A stretch of DNA of 64,000 nucleotides from Symbiodinium sp. CCMP2592 (GCA_905221615.1 CAJNDT010006159.1:248001-312000); one strand, 5' to 3'. Counted from the first letter of the stretch, positions 38,697 to 51,545 are shown. Numbers and translations are program-made. The notes: a model not told the origin generated them from the letters alone.

Positions 38697-39915
38697 TCAA
38701 TTGTGTTTGGAAGGTTGTCGAGCACACATGAGGATGGAAGTGGTGAAAATGCTGGCAGGCGCAGCAAAATCGTCTGTTGCAACAGAAGTGTCCGCATTGG
38801 CATGCATGGAAAAGTGTGGCAGGCGTGGGTCAAAAGGCATATTGTACAGATCTCTGTTTAGGTACAATCCAGACAGAAAAGGCAGGAACTCCTCGGCCTG
38901 CGTGGGGTTTCGTGACATTGGCACTTCAGTGTATTTTCAGTACAGTGTGTCTGCAAGAGCAAAGCGCCGTGCGACAAGTTGCTAAAGCACAGGATGGCGA
39001 AAAGTTGCTTTTCGTACACTTAAGACAACTGTCGGCTCACTCTTTTTTCACCTCTGGTCATGGCACGTGGCAGCCGTCGGCCGAAGAAGGACAAGCCCAC
39101 GTTCCTCGCATCTGTTCGTTTGTCTTGAGGCCAAAAAGAAAGTTTCGCACCGCACTGAAGAACCCAAAAAATCGAAGTAATGCATGCTAGAAGCAGTTCT
39201 CTTCCACAGTCTGGGAGAGCGTGGTGTCCAAGGCAGGAGGTCCGGCAAGGATGCCGTGAGCCAGCAGGTAGCAATCCTCCATCACGGCGGCCCATTCTTG
39301 CCAGAGGCTGCGCCCAGCAGCATTCACAGCGAAGACAGCAGGCCTGGGAGATATTGGAGGTCGGGCGTGTTGCAAAGCTCGTTGAGTTTCGGGTACATGC
39401 TTTGAGATCCGACATGTAGCTGTAGAGTGAGAGGCTCTTTTTTTTTTGATGCCGAGACACAACCTGTTGACGCATGGGTACGCTTCTCGTACCGCAGCAA
39501 CCAGGTGCAAACAACCGGCGGACAGCGCGTCGCCAAGGTGCGCAACGAAGGAAGCCCTGGCCGAGAAGCGAGGCATCGGCTGCCAGGAGTCTGGCAACGA
39601 AGCACGAACGACAACTGCACGCGGCGTAGGTCCCGACATCAAAGAGCAGCGGAGCGAAGCGAGCACATGAGCCGCTATGGTGAGGATGCTCAGAGCGTCA
39701 TCTTGCTCTTGATGGCGCAACACGTTCTGGCAGAGCACTGTCGCATCTTTATTTACAGCCGCACGGCGCAAAAGCACACCCTGTCGCAGGAATGTGCCAC
39801 ACTGGTTCACAACCCCCCCGCCCCCCCCATGCACCCGCCCACCCCGCACTGTCAAAGTAACATGCCGACACGGGAGCAGGCGGAAAAGTTGTCTTCTGAC
39901 AAAGAACCAAACCAC
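38697..39915 (-). CDS. Hypothetical protein region
   Basis: The minus strand 39915-39187 is open for 242 codons; parts look coding (HVLASLRCSLMSGPTPRAVV; AVFAVNAAGRSLWQEWAAVM; LDTTLSQTVEENCF). A further piece at 38924-38697 (EEFLPFLSGLYLNRDLYNMP) may be a downstream exon. No recognised domain. The first 60 residues and the Gly run next to a poly-C tract are probably not coding. Confidence 0.3.
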
Positions 39916-40254
39916 GAAAAAACAATGCTTTTCGCGGCTGGAAAAGCAAAAACATAAGTAAACACAACGCGCAGAAGCAGTGAGGAGGTGTACGAAACAC
40001 TGTAAAAACCATAGGATCGGACCTCATCGAAAAAAGTGGCCTTGAGAAAACATGCAAAAACATTGTAAATACAGTGTGATTCGCCTCTTGACGCGCAAAA
40101 ACACACGTAAATAGACACGTTCCAGCTACGGTCTGCACGGACAGCTAACACGCAGGAGCGATCCGCAGGTGTAGAAAACACTGTAATTACCATAGGATTC
40201 GACACTTCCGAACGCAATTGCCCCCCCCACCCCCCCCCCCCAACCACAGCAGAC

Positions 40255-40290
40255 CCTCCGCGGCGTTGAAAAGCGCGCTTGCCTAAAACT
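40255..40290 (+). repeat. Short element end followed by (ACT)n
   Basis: CCGCGGCGTTGAAAAGCGCG, then CTTGCCTAAA, then ACTACTACT. See 38665-38690 for the inverted partner. Confidence 0.5.
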
Positions 40291-40329
40291 ACTACTACTA
40301 CTACTACTGCTACTACTACAAAAACAACA

Positions 40330-40408
<79 letters not shown>

Positions 40409-40437
40409 TACTACTAGTACTACTACTACTGCTACTG

Positions 40438-40516
<79 letters not shown>
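40288..40516. repeat. (ACT)n microsatellite
   Basis: About 230 bases of ACT/CTA triplets with a few interruptions; poly-Thr, poly-Leu and poly-Val frames here are artefacts. Confidence 0.9.
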
Positions 40517-40517
<1 letters not shown>

Positions 40518-40554
40518 GGTACTGTGTGTATGTTTGCAGGTGTGTAGGTGTGTG

Positions 40555-40870
40555 TGTATATATATATATATATACAACTATAACGCGATAAGCACAACAA
40601 AACAGAAAACGAAAACGACAAACAACAAGCAAAGAAAGCAACAAGAAGCGGAGCATGAAGAAAAGGCAGAAACAAAAAGGCAGAAAACAAAAAGCAGAGA
40701 AAGCAGCAGAAAGCGGAGCGCAAAACAAAACCAGAAAACCAAAAGCAACAAGTTAAAAAAAAAAAAAAAACAGGACCGAGAAGACCAAGGGACCAGGGGA
40801 CCAAAGGTCCACGGGACCGGAGGACCACGGGACCAGAGGAGCAGGGGACCAGAGGACCAGGGGGACAGGG
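40555..40870. repeat. Simple sequence: (TA)n, A-rich and GACCAGAGGA-type minisatellite
   Basis: (TA)9 at about 40557-40575, an A-rich stretch with a 16-base A run at about 40756, then about eight degenerate copies of a 10-11 base unit (GACCAGAGGA) at 40780-40870. Confidence 0.75.
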
Positions 40871-41084
40871 GGAGAAAAAAAGGGAGTGAAAAGATACGCC
40901 CTCCGCTGGAAACCACCCGAAATCCCCCTAATATCAAAAATGAAAGGCCCAAAATAATTCTGTATATTTCAGGTGGTAAAAGGGTTTTATTAAACGGATG
41001 AGGGGATTTCATACATATACATCATAAGTACATACATATATAAATCACCACACACATGCACATACACATGCACAGACACATGCG

Positions 41085-41720
41085 GCTTCGCGCGAAGCGA
41101 AGCGCATGCAGGCTGCTTGGCGTGGCTTCGCGCGCGTTTTGCGCGGCTCGTGCCGGCTTCGCGCGCGTGGCTTCGCGCGTGCCCCTGCGCGCGCTCGGCT
41201 TCGCGCGGCTTCAGGCGGCTTCGCGCACTTCGCGTGGCTTCGCACGTGCTTCGCGCGCCTCGCGCCGGCTTCGCGCGGCTTTGCGTGCAAGCGCTTCGCA
41301 TGTGCGCTTCGCGCGGGCTGCTTATAGGCTTCGTGGGCGTGTGCGCGCACTCGGCTTCGCGCCGCTTTGCGCGGCTTCGCGCAGCTTCGCGCGCTTCGCG
41401 TGACTTCGCGCGCCTTCGCGCGCTTCGCGCGCTTCGCGCCGCTTCGCGCCTCTCGCGCACCTCCACGCGCCTTCGCGCGCTTCGCGCGCTTCGCGCCGCT
41501 TCGCGCTGCTTCGCGCGGCTTCGCGCGGCTTCGTGCGGCTTCGCGCGGCTTCGCGCCGCTTCGCGCCGCTTCGCGCCTCCGCGCTTCGCGCGCTCGCATC
41601 GCGTGGCTTCGCGCGTGCTTCGCGCGCCTCGCGCCGGCTTCGCGCATCTTCGCGCGCCCGCGCTTCGCGCGCGGGCGCTTCGCGCGGCTAGCCGCGCGCT
41701 TCGCGCGGGCTAGTCCCGTC
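41085..41720. repeat. Second GC-rich GCGCTTCGC-type repeat
   Basis: Over 600 bases of CTTCGCGCGGCTTCGCGC-type words like those at 6776-7192; here GGCTTCGCG dominates in the first half. Open on both strands as repetitive nonsense. Confidence 0.85.
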
Positions 41721-41742
41721 CCCAGGGCGGATCATTCTGTGG

Positions 41743-42310
41743 TCAGTCCAGCACAGGAGCCATCACGTCCATGAACCCCACTGAAGCTCCGCCATCCACA
41801 GATGCGGGCACCGGGGGTTCAGGAGCCAACGGTGGAGGTGCGTGTGACAATTGCAAAGCAGCATTTGTTGCCAGCATTTCCTTCCTTCTTCCACAGAGTC
41901 GAGTAGTCACGTGGGACATAAGTTCTGAGCAAGCCTGCCCTTCTTCGGGCAAACTTAGTGCCACCCCTGTCCTCCTCTGTGGTTGCCAGCTCCTTTGCAT
42001 CTTCGCTTTCTGTGGTCTTCTTCAGTTGCATGTGAGCATTGCGAGCGCCGCCCGTTTGGCGGCCTTAGCTGTGTTTGCTCTGGGCCAAAGAGACGACGGA
42101 GTGCGGAAGATGATGATTTTCATAGCCATTGCCAATTTTCTTCTGCTGCCGGCCGAGGCAGTACAGATGTACCCATCTCTATGTGAGAGCTTTGCGAGCT
42201 CTCGTTGCGGATCAACTGACGAAGTCCGACTCTACCGTGAGGCTCCGATAGTGTACTTTGCGCAACGCCGGAGCAGCGTACATCATTATGATGTATTTTG
42301 TTTCCACTGA
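41743..42310. other. Ambiguous open frames on both strands
   Basis: A 179-codon plus ORF with a possible membrane segment (LLCIFAFCGLLQLHVSIASA) and a minus ORF (SELMSHVTTRLCGRRKEML) overlap. Neither has a recognised domain or clear exon edges, so I do not call a gene. Confidence 0.3.
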
Positions 42311-43433
42311 TGTTTTATAGTTCCAACATCTCCAACACGGAGATTTGACTATATCTATGCGCTTGAGTCGGGACGAAAAAACAGAAAGAACCCCATAAAA
42401 CCCCACTTTTGGCTCAAACTTGTCATTATAACCAGCGCCTTGAGAGAGAAAAAAGAAGAAGACTATATACATGCATACATACAGCATAGATACTATATTA
42501 TACACATGCACACTCTCATACACACTCTCAGTTTTCGCTCGCTTGAACTTGCAAGCCTCCCAACATCTCAAGCCCTCATGTCCTTTTTGCAAGATTTCAG
42601 ACGACCGAGTCGAAGCACTGCTGGCGGCTCTGCTGTCCGACAGTCCATGGCAGGTTCGAGAGCATGCAAGTTTCTTCTGCTGCGACAGACCCTCTTCTCG
42701 AAGCGACAATTCTCATGTGTAGCGCTTGCATCTTGAAGGATGCCGGTTTATATGACGGAGCGAACTATAGAGTTTTCTTGAAGCAGAGCTCTGAATGCCA
42801 TGAGCTCCCTTTCGGAAGCAGCATGGATCAGCAGTGCGAGGCGGGTTCCCGGTCTCGAGAACATTTGCCTGCAGGCTCATGCATGGTGAACCGGCAGGCC
42901 CATGATGATTTGATGCACGTGCAGCTGTTCATGAACATCGCTTTGGAGGCTCATGCACCGAACTGCACCGTTGCACGAAGTGTGTCAAGATCTGCATGCA
43001 TGCCGCATGCTGCAACATTCCGCAGACCCGCAGACAGCACGGCCCGAACGGGATGCTGAGTGAAGGACGGACATGACATGCAGGCTCACTCCAGGGCAGG
43101 CTCACTCCAGGGTCAGCTTCACAAAGCTCTCTCGGGGCATGGGCGTTAGCTCATGGCTGCACATAGGCACAGCACAGCACTGCCTCTGAGACTCCTCGAA
43201 GGCCAGGGCCCTGTGATAGGGTCTGTGGCCGCGGTGCTGCCATGGCACTTGTGGCTGCGATGGAGCCAGTGCCTGAATGGCGTTCGGTCCGCGACTTCGC
43301 TGCAATGATTTGTGGAACAGATTCAGGGAAAAACAAAGTCTGCATTGTCGATCTTTGCACATATCAAGCACCCACCTCTTCTGTGCACCGATCTTTGGGC
43401 TTCATGCGTGGTAGTTATAGTCATGCGACGTGC

Positions 43434-46400
43434 AGGCTCTGGCAAAGTGAAGTGGACCTACGAGAAAGTGCAGGGCATCGCCATGGCGATGCGGGAGCAC
43501 CTGCCGTTGGCAGTGAGAGACTTGATAGAAGGCCCCAATTGGAGGGGTGGCGCCATCGTCCGACTCGAGTCGGACGTGGCACGACCGACAGCGCGTGAGG
43601 TGTCCCGCCACTACTTCATCCTCAAGCCTTGGGTTCAAGCGCTCCCCACCACGGTGCCGAGCGCTTTTATGATCACTGACGCTTTGCTAATGCTGAACCA
43701 GTTGCTCGAGCGGAAGCTCTTCCCTGTCAAGCCGGATGAGTCATTGATCAACAAGGCGGCCGCGGAGGCCGTGAAGATCAAGAAGCTCCTTCAAGCTTTG
43801 AGGTACCTTTTTCGATCGAGCGGCTCAATTGCAGATCGGTTCACGAAGGCAGGCTCCATGTTGTTTTTTGCATGTCAATTAGCAAAAGCACCGGATCCCA
43901 GGTAAGAACAGTCGCTTCACGAGAATCGCGGATTTGAAGCACGACCTTCGACCGAAGGCGGGTATTGTCCTTTGAGAGGGTTTGGCGTGGAGATTGCTTT
44001 CTCGTTTGCCCTGCTTTTCGCTTGGAGGAGAAGACACCTACGCCTACGAAGGCGGAGGCGAACAAGGAAGGGGACAAGTCGATCGATGACGAGTACCTCG
44101 CCTCGATTGCCGACGAGGAGGCCGCTCCGATTCAAGATGTGGCTGTGGCTGCATGGGATCGAGGCTTCGTTAGTGCAGTTCCGCCGTGGTTCGGACTGCT
44201 CCGTGGATGCACGATCTGAGGAAGAGCCCCGGCTTTCGCAAGCCTCTACAAGGCAGTTGGGAGATCGCTCCGAAGATGATGAAGAGGATTCTTCGTTTCC
44301 CACCATAGGAAACTTCATTCACTCTTCAAAAGCCCCCAAACCCTATAATATAATCCTAAACCCTCCTTCCAGGACTTCTCGGACAAGGACTCAGTGACTT
44401 TGCTGAATGAACTGACCTCGGAGGAGGCCGGGATGCATGAGTTTTGTGAGACTTGCAGACAACAGCACTATGTAATGGAGGAGTTCAGTGATGATGAAGA
44501 TCCTCTAGATCTCAAGCTCGAGGAGCTGCAGGCCGGTATGTTCCCGCCAGAGGTCTACGAGAAAGCGAGATTGTTGGCTGAACAGCACGCGGCTCAAGCG
44601 ATGGAAATGATGGAGTCGCAAGCGGATTCGCCAGCCGCCGCTAGATTGCACAATCAGTTTTCCTGAGCATGCAGTGGGAGATATCAGATAGTGCGTGTAT
44701 AAGGAGGATCCGGAGAAGACGGCCTCCTTTGCCGGAGCGTCGGACGTTCCGACGCCACCGAGCTCTGCCAGCTCATGCTCCCAGGACGATCGGCTTTGTG
44801 CTTGTTTTGGAGTGTGCTCAAGTATGTTCATGCATGAGGAGGATGTGGAGATGATTGCCAGCGGCAAGAGATTGCCACAGGACAGCGCTTGCTGTCTTGT
44901 GTCTCGAAACATGCATGAAACACTTCTGCACTGTATGAGCGCATCAGGATGATGGAGGGCCTTGGTTGTGTCGACCCCAACCAAAAGTCGATCTAGATGC
45001 ACCAATCTTTGGAATATGGCCTATGGTTATCAGTGATGATGAGGATGACGATTTCAAGCATGCAACATGTACTTGTGCATATCCCGTGATAATGGAACAC
45101 GCAGCGCATGTTCCTGTAAAGGACACCCGAAGTGGCAGCGACATGGAGCCGCACACATCACCGGAGAAGGACGTTGTGATAAATGAGCATGTGCATGTTA
45201 AAGTTGATTTGTAAGAGTTTGCTCCAGGATGAAGCGACCGACCTCGAGAACGCCGAGCAGATCCTCAGCCAGGAACCCTCGCAGGACGGTTTGAGTCTGA
45301 TTTGTTCTTATCAGTATGTGCTTATAGTTGTGTGCTTTGGCAAAAGGAGCAGAGCGAGGCCGACGTGGAGCCGAAGAAGCGCCGATCCGCTTTGAAGGAG
45401 TTCCCATGCGGGTCATACATGAATTCGGTTTAACTCTTTGATTCTGCAGAACCGCGATGCCGTGATTACGCCGGGCAGCCAGGATGAGAGGGAGGCTGGG
45501 GACAGTGACGTGACATGCAAGTTGGTTTCCTTTTGCAGCTGCAAGCAGTGGGTTTTGTAGGATGAGATCCGGCCCAAGAAGACGAGGAACAAGGATGCCA
45601 GGTCGTCCCGACAGGACGGCACTCCCGAATGCAGGTTTCATTCATGAACTTTATACAGTGGTGCGATTTTGAAGGCTGGCATTGGGCCGAAGAAAAGGAA
45701 GGGCCAGGATGTGCATGACTCGTCCAAGGACAGTGAGATGCAGGTCAGTCTTCGTGTGCAGCAGTGATTCGTGCAAGTGTTGTGTCTTGTGGCAGGATGA
45801 GCAAAGCGAAGCCTACATTGGGCCGAAGAAGAGGAAGGACCAGGATGCGGATGACTCGTCCGAGGACAGTCAGATGCAGGTCAGTGTTCGTTACCGTGTG
45901 CAGCAGTGAATCGTGAAAGTATGTGGTGTTTGTGGCAGGATCAGCAAAGCGAAGCCTACATAGGGCCGAAGAAGACTGGGGGCCAGGATGCGCATGACTC
46001 GTCCGAGGACAGTGGGGATGCAGGTCAGTGTTCGTTACCGTGTGCAGCAGTGATTCGTCCAAGTATGTGGTGTTTGTGGCAGGATCAGCAAAGCGAAGCC
46101 GACATTGGACCGAAGAAGACTGGGGACCAGGATGCGTGTGACTCGTCCGAGGACAGTGGGGATGCAGGTCAGTGTTCGTTACCGTGTGCAGCAGTGATTC
46201 GTCCCAGTATGTGGTATTTGTGGCAGGATCAGCAAAGCGAAGCCGACATTGGACCGAAGAAGACTGGGGACTCGACCGAGGACTGTGGGGATGCAGGTCA
46301 GTGTTCAGGTGCAGCAATGATTCGTGAAAGTATGTGGTGTTTATGGCAGGATCAGCAAAGCGAAGCCGACATTGGACCGAAGAAGACTGGGGACTCGACC

Positions 46401-47950
46401 GAGGACTGTGGGGATGCAGGTCAGTGTTCAGGTGCAGCAATGATTCGTGAAAGTATGTGGTGTTTGTGGCAGGATCAGCGAAGCGAATCCGACATTGGAC
46501 CGAAGAAGACTGGGGACCAGGATGTAAACGACCGCATTAAGCAAGTCTGTTTGTGTGGACAGATTACATTCCCGAGACACTATGTTATGGTGTAGGATCG
46601 TGATGCGAGCGACAGCGACGTGCAAGGGCCTGGAGAGTCCAGCTCAGAGAAGGCGGGGATGCAGGCGAGTTGTTTTCAATCAGAGCAATTAAACAAACTG
46701 TTCAGGTGCTGGCAGCGATAGGCTCGCCCGGTGAGGACAGTGAGATGTATTTCAGTTTCGTGCACAGGTTTCATTAATGCGAGGCTTCTAGATCTATTGC
46801 TCAGTCCCGTTTAGGATCTGCCCAGCGACTTCGACAGCCCGGTCCAGGATGAGTGGGTGAAAGAAACCATGCTGGACTGTCATGCAAACATGCAATATGT
46901 CAATATGGAACATACATGTTCAGATGATGTGGGTGCAGGATGACGATGAGGTGGACTTGGCGACTCCGTTTTGGAGCACCAGCGAGGACTGCATGCTGCA
47001 CATGCACCTGCACTTTGAAAGTTCACGAATTTTTATTGTGTGTGAGGATGATGCCACGGATAAGCCACCTCGTGCCCATGATCCCAAGGATGACCCACCG
47101 GTTGAGGCAAATGTATCACTCTCGTACTGAAATTATACTCCGGATGGGATGCTCCAATTGCTTGAGGATATCTTTGCTGCCGCAAGCCCGTCCGGTTATG
47201 CAGCCAGTGCCGAAGAGGCCGATAGTTTCTGATCCATTTAAGCAAGTTAGCAGAATAGCAAGACAGCCTTTTGAAGGATGGAAGCTCACCCCTGGGAGAT
47301 GAAGCAGTTGCCTCAGGGGGTCGTTATTGGCAATGCAACTTCTGTGCATTGAAACCTAAAGTCCCCAAACACAGTGATGCGAAAGAGGACTTGGAGTTGG
47401 ACTCCATGCTCGGAGCCGACGGCCGCGACGATGAGGCTTTGCTATCGCGTGCATAAGCCCGGATCGGGCAGCCTTAAGTGTGTATGCGTGCCAGGACCTG
47501 ACGCCTGTTGGGGTGCAGAAGAAGCCGACGAGAAAGAAAGGCCAGGCCAAGAGCAGGTTGCCGAAGAAGGTCAAGAAGGCCGGCTTCAACCGCAAAGGCG
47601 GCAGGCGCAAGAGGAATAAGGTGGCCAAGATCGCGAAGAAGGCCAAGGAGATGGAGGAGGCGGCAACCGAGCCGTGTCGCCACGGCTCCTACGACCTCAG
47701 GGCGCTTGGCATCCCGAAGGACGCGCTGCCCCAGGGGGACAAGGCAAACAAAGGAGCACACTCGTATACGGTGGCTTCGCCGGGAAACGAGTGTGCCGTG
47801 GAGGTGTTGCTGAGGAACCGCGCTTTCTACAGCAAGCGGCTTGCGACGGGTGCTCCGGGCCCCCGAGGACAGGTCGGGTGGGCTACTTTCCACGGCATCG
47901 AAGCCGCGTGGTCCGAAGTGAAGAAAAGGGTCGGATGGAATGATCAGTGA
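43434..47950 (+). CDS. Multi-exon gene of unknown function with mini-exon array
   Basis: The first clear exon follows an acceptor GTGCAG (43433) and reads KWTYEKVQGIAMAMREHLPL, IEGPNWRGGAIVRLESD, FILKPWVQALPTTVPSAFM and INKAAAEAVKIKKLLQAL, ending at GAG|GTACCT (about 43802). Further exons: EKTPTPTKAEANKEGDKSID (from about 44028); EFCETCRQQHYVMEEFSDDE (about 44368-44660); then many short acidic/basic exons with the core IGPKKxxxQD and DSSEDS (45200-46600). The last exon, about 47480-47950, has a Lys/Arg-rich part (KKVKKAGFNRKGGRRKR) and then SYTVASPGNECAVEVLLRNR and RKRVGWNDQ-like ending. Composition suggests a nuclear protein. I do not recognise a catalytic domain. Exon edges are approximate. 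Confidence 0.5.
45795..46600 (+). repeat. Serially duplicated mini-exon/intron units
   Basis: Units beginning GATGAGCAAAGC or GATCAGC(A/G)AAGC after GGCAG at 45795, 45939, 46083, 46227, 46350 and 46473, that is 144-base spacing three times, then 123 twice. Each has an exon-like part (DQQSEADIGPKKTGDQDA and variants ending SSEDSGDA) and an intron-like part (GGTCAGTGTTCG to GTGGCAG). The 123-base units lack 21 bases inside the exon part, a multiple of three. Diverged earlier units lie from about 45345 onward. Confidence 0.8.
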
Positions 47951-48360
47951 TGACAGTTGCCGGTATGCTAGGAGTACGACATACGCTCATACTCCTATAC
48001 TTTTACTCTTATATACTATACTAAATACAAAAACATTCCTGTATGTACACTGTATACTATATACTGTAGCTATATTTAATTTGTAATACTATACTATCTA
48101 TCTACAAGAACACCTGCTATTGGTGCCATTGGGCCATGGAATATAGTCCTAATACAAAGTGAGACTTAATTGTATGCATATACTGTTTTATATACTAATG
48201 AACCTGAAATACTGTACTATACTATCTACTAATAGTACGTAAGGAGAGGTTTGTATGTATACTGTACTGTTCCCTAATGCTGTGCTATACTGAACTTGTA
48301 ATACTGTACTACTATCCACACGATACACACCTCCTACTCATGGTACCATAGAAACAAGCA
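47951..48360. repeat. AT-rich low-complexity spacer
   Basis: Dominated by TATACTATACTA and ACTGTACTA words; no ORF. Lies directly 3' of the gene ending at 47950. Confidence 0.7.
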
Positions 48361-48727
48361 GCAATGCAAAGAGAGATCATGCCATCCGGCAATGCGAGCA
48401 CTCGGGCTTTATAAGCTGTGTTGGAGATGCAGCGAGCCGCAAATTTTGCACACAGTTCTTTTGATTTTGCCCTCGGCAATGCTGCCGAACGGAGTGTGGC
48501 TTAAAACACGAGGGGTGGCTGACTTTCAGCAGAGCGAAGCCACGCTGAAAAATAAAGTCCCATCAGTTGCTGTATGTCGTGATCACGGGCAACAGCACAT
48601 GAGCATTGCCTGCACCCAGCACATGAGCATTGCCCGCACGCAGGCATCCCCCATGATGATATATTCCGATGTGGGCCGATCATGATGTGGAAGGACCGAC
48701 GCAGGGGTTCAGGGCTAGCACGCAACT

Positions 48728-48815
48728 GTGTTTGCGAGTGTGTCTGTCTGCTTGCATGAGAGTCATCGACTGTGTTTGCGAGTGTGTCTGTCTGCTTGCA
48801 TGAGAGTCATCGAAC
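48728..48815. repeat. Tandem duplication of about 45 bases
   Basis: GTGTTTGCGAGTGTGTCTGT ... GAGAGTCATCGA occurs twice in a row, starting near 48728 and 48773. Confidence 0.85.
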
Positions 48816-48919
48816 TTGTGTGCAGGCTCATAGTGTCTATTGCAATGGTATGTGGATGCCGAACAGATGCTGCCACACATCCAGCCCATACAAACATGAT
48901 ATACAAGTATGCTAACATG

Positions 48920-50264
48920 TTTCGTCTAGATATAAGAAAACCATGTTCCATGACATGTGCAGTCTGTGCTAAGTTGTCGCAGCATGCAATGAAGCAGCGT
49001 CGTCGCAAAGACAAAAGAAAGCTGCGTGTGCAGCGACCCCCGCCGAAGACCGGGCGACTTTTGCAGCAAATGTATGTGCTGTATGGTTTGGCACAGATCG
49101 GTGTGCCACTGGAGCTTTGGCTGGCATATATTGGTTGCATCATGAGCATGTGATACCCTTCCCGCGATGCCACAAACTTTTATGAGTGTCAAGGTTATCT
49201 TCAAACTGGTGGCTATGGTCACACGGATCGAGAACCTGCCTTGGGAAACTTCCTTGCAGCACTTCGAGACATTTGCTGGGCGCAAAGCTGTTACCCTAGC
49301 TGAGATTCGAGCCGCCTGTTTGCAGAATAGTTCAATGCTTGCATTCTTGCCCCGGCAACCCTCCCAAAAGCCCCTTCCCTGCAAGTTGCTCCCAGGCTGG
49401 GCGGCGTGCGGTTGCACACGATGTGAGCTACAACGAACGCACGATGGACATTCTCAGCTCCCTCGGCTTCTGCATTGCAGTGTTTGAGTGCTTGAGACTG
49501 GTGCCGGGCAGTGGAATGCTGACCGCACCAGTTTGCTCATCATGGATATTTATGTAGGACACTGAGTTGCTGATGTGGAACACACATATGATGTGGGTTT
49601 TCTGTGTGCTTGCATATTGACCTCTGCTGTGGTTCTCTTATGATTTGAGGTCCCAATCGAAAACCCAACGACGTCCGGGTGATGTGATTGGAGACGAATC
49701 TGTCAGCTCTGTGAGAGCTGCAAACCGCATGATTTGGCGGGTTGTTGCACTCCTGCTGATCTGCTCCTCTAAGGGAGTGTGGTGGATATTGGAACAACCA
49801 GAAAGATCGCTGATGGAACATCACCCGGCCATGCAGTTGCTCTTCGGCCTGGTGAAATGCCATCGTGTATCTGTGAACATGGAGGATTTTGGCGCGAAAT
49901 CCAAGAAACCAACATGGTTGTACTCCAGTGCCTTGACCGCACATATACACTCAGATTGGTGATTGGTGCATGGAATGTCTGTCAGTCGGTGGTGCATATT
50001 TGTTGCCTCTGAGATCGACAGATACTGGGAGATCTTGCGAAGTTCAAGCCACCTGTGGATGAGTTGCCGACAGATGAGGAGAAGAGGGGATGGGAGATGT
50101 CGGTGCGCTACACGGACGAGTTTGGGAACAAACGAGTCAACGGCGGTAAGCACCTGAAGGCCTCGCAAGCGTACCCAAGGCAGTGGGGCTCTGAGGTACG
50201 CTGTTTCGACATGACATACACGAAGGGTCGCCGCCCGAACCCTTACAATAATGTTTCCCAATAA
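48920..50264 (+). CDS. Multi-exon gene of unknown function (LEQPERSLM family)
   Basis: Coding pieces: about 48950-49070 (MKQRRRKDKRKLRVQRPPPK); about 49420-49490 (ERTMDILSSLGFCIAVF); 49645-49950 (GDESVSSVRAANRMIWRVVA, then GVWWILEQPERSLMEHHPAM, then KPTWLYSS); and 50055-50200 (VRYTDEFGNKRVNGG, then HLKASQAYPRQWGSEV). The combination W.LEQP.SLM ... KPT.LYS ... LK.SQ.YP..WG is one I associate with a large multi-copy dinoflagellate family with no assigned function. No catalytic residues can be named. Exon edges are not resolved. Confidence 0.45.
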
Positions 50265-50269
50265 GGTTC

Positions 50270-51030
50270 GGCATTGCATTGGCATCCTTGCGGACCCAGC
50301 ACGAGAAACACGTCAAGGAGCAGGCTTGGGCAGATCTGCGTGATGCTATGAAGCGGCCTTTGAAGGTGCCTGTGGATTCTAAAGTTTCCAGGAGATGGGC
50401 ACATGGTGCCCATTTCGACAAAGTTTTTGCATTCCTGCGACAACAGCAGTAGCTGCAATACTTGTACATCCTTAATTGCTACGCAGCATGCAGCGCGAGC
50501 TCTGTGTGCAGTTCCATGCAAGCAGTATGGTCGGGGTGCGCCAACCGGAAAATGTTGCACTGAAAGGTTTCTGCATGCATGCCTGGTGATGTGCCTGTAT
50601 ATAGCTGTGGGTATCGAATAGATAATAGAACATGGTGCCTTGCTACGCAGGACTATGCCGCGGTTTACATTGAATCAAGGCCGTCTGCGATTGGCTGAAT
50701 GCAAAGCTGCAGATCAAGGCAGCGTGCTGGGTGCATTGGGTGCCATGTATGTCACACAGACAGTCTCAGTATGCTCTTCTGTGCACGCATGGAATGGTTA
50801 TACATGAGAGTAAAGGGAATGCTGGGAGGGGACAGCATGAGAGGCAAAGGGGGGGGGAGGAGAGAAGAGAGAGGAGAGAGGAAACGGGCAGGGGACCCAG
50901 GAGAAAGGACACGGGAGAGCGCAGATCGACAGAGACGGAACAGGAGAGCTACACAGAGGGATGGGAACGGAAAACAACGAAACGGAAACGAAACACAGCC
51001 AACAAAAATGGTTGCAACACCGGCAAAGTC
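50270..51030. other. Stretch without recognised gene
   Basis: Includes a purine-rich run (GGGGGGGGAGGAGAGAAGAG) at about 50847-51000. The overlapping Arg-rich ORFs there follow from base composition. Confidence 0.4.
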
Positions 51031-51039
51031 AATGCCGTG

Positions 51040-51545
51040 ATTTGGCGTGACCGCTAGCGTGATTTGGCGTGGAATGCCGTGATTTGTATTTGCCACCCTG
51101 AAACCACACCGAAGCAACCCCGAACGGCCACAACTCGACCCATGAACCGCGATTTCGGCCAACATTATAGCTCCTAGGAGCGTGATTTGTAGCAACCGCT
51201 GCCGTGATTTGTAGCAGCCGCTGACAAAATTTTATCAACCAGCCGCGATTGTAGCAACCGCTGCCGTGATTCCTAGCAACTGCTGCCGTGATTTGTAGCA
51301 ACCGCTGCCGTGATTTGTAGCAACCGCTGCCGTGATTATAGCAACCGCTGCCGTGATTTGTTGAGCAACCGCTGCCGTGATTATAGCAACCGCTGCCGTG
51401 ATTTGTTGAGCAACCGCTGCCGTGATTTGTAGCAGCCGCTGCCGTGATTTGTAGCAACCGCTGCCGTGATTTGTTGAGAAACCGCTGCCGTGATTTGTAG
51501 CAGCCGATGCCGTGATTTGTGCTGCCGTGATTTGTAGCAGTTATA
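51040..51545. repeat. 22-bp minisatellite
   Basis: About fifteen copies of GCAACCGCTGCCGTGATTTGTA, dense from about 51180, with variants (TTGTTGA insertions, CAGCCG). Diverged copies of GCCGTGATTTG start at about 51030. The 175-codon minus ORF (NHGSGC repeats) is the repeat read through. Confidence 0.9.

Noticed and set aside
38111..38731. 206-codon Thr/Leu-rich ORF and antisense Val/Ser ORF
   Set aside because: Microsatellite reading frames over CTA triplets.
41045..41774. Ala/Arg-rich ORFs on both strands
   Set aside because: Second GC-rich repeat block, open in many frames at once.
50731..51057. Arg/Glu-rich ORF
   Set aside because: Caused by a purine-rich stretch; open in several frames without conserved features.
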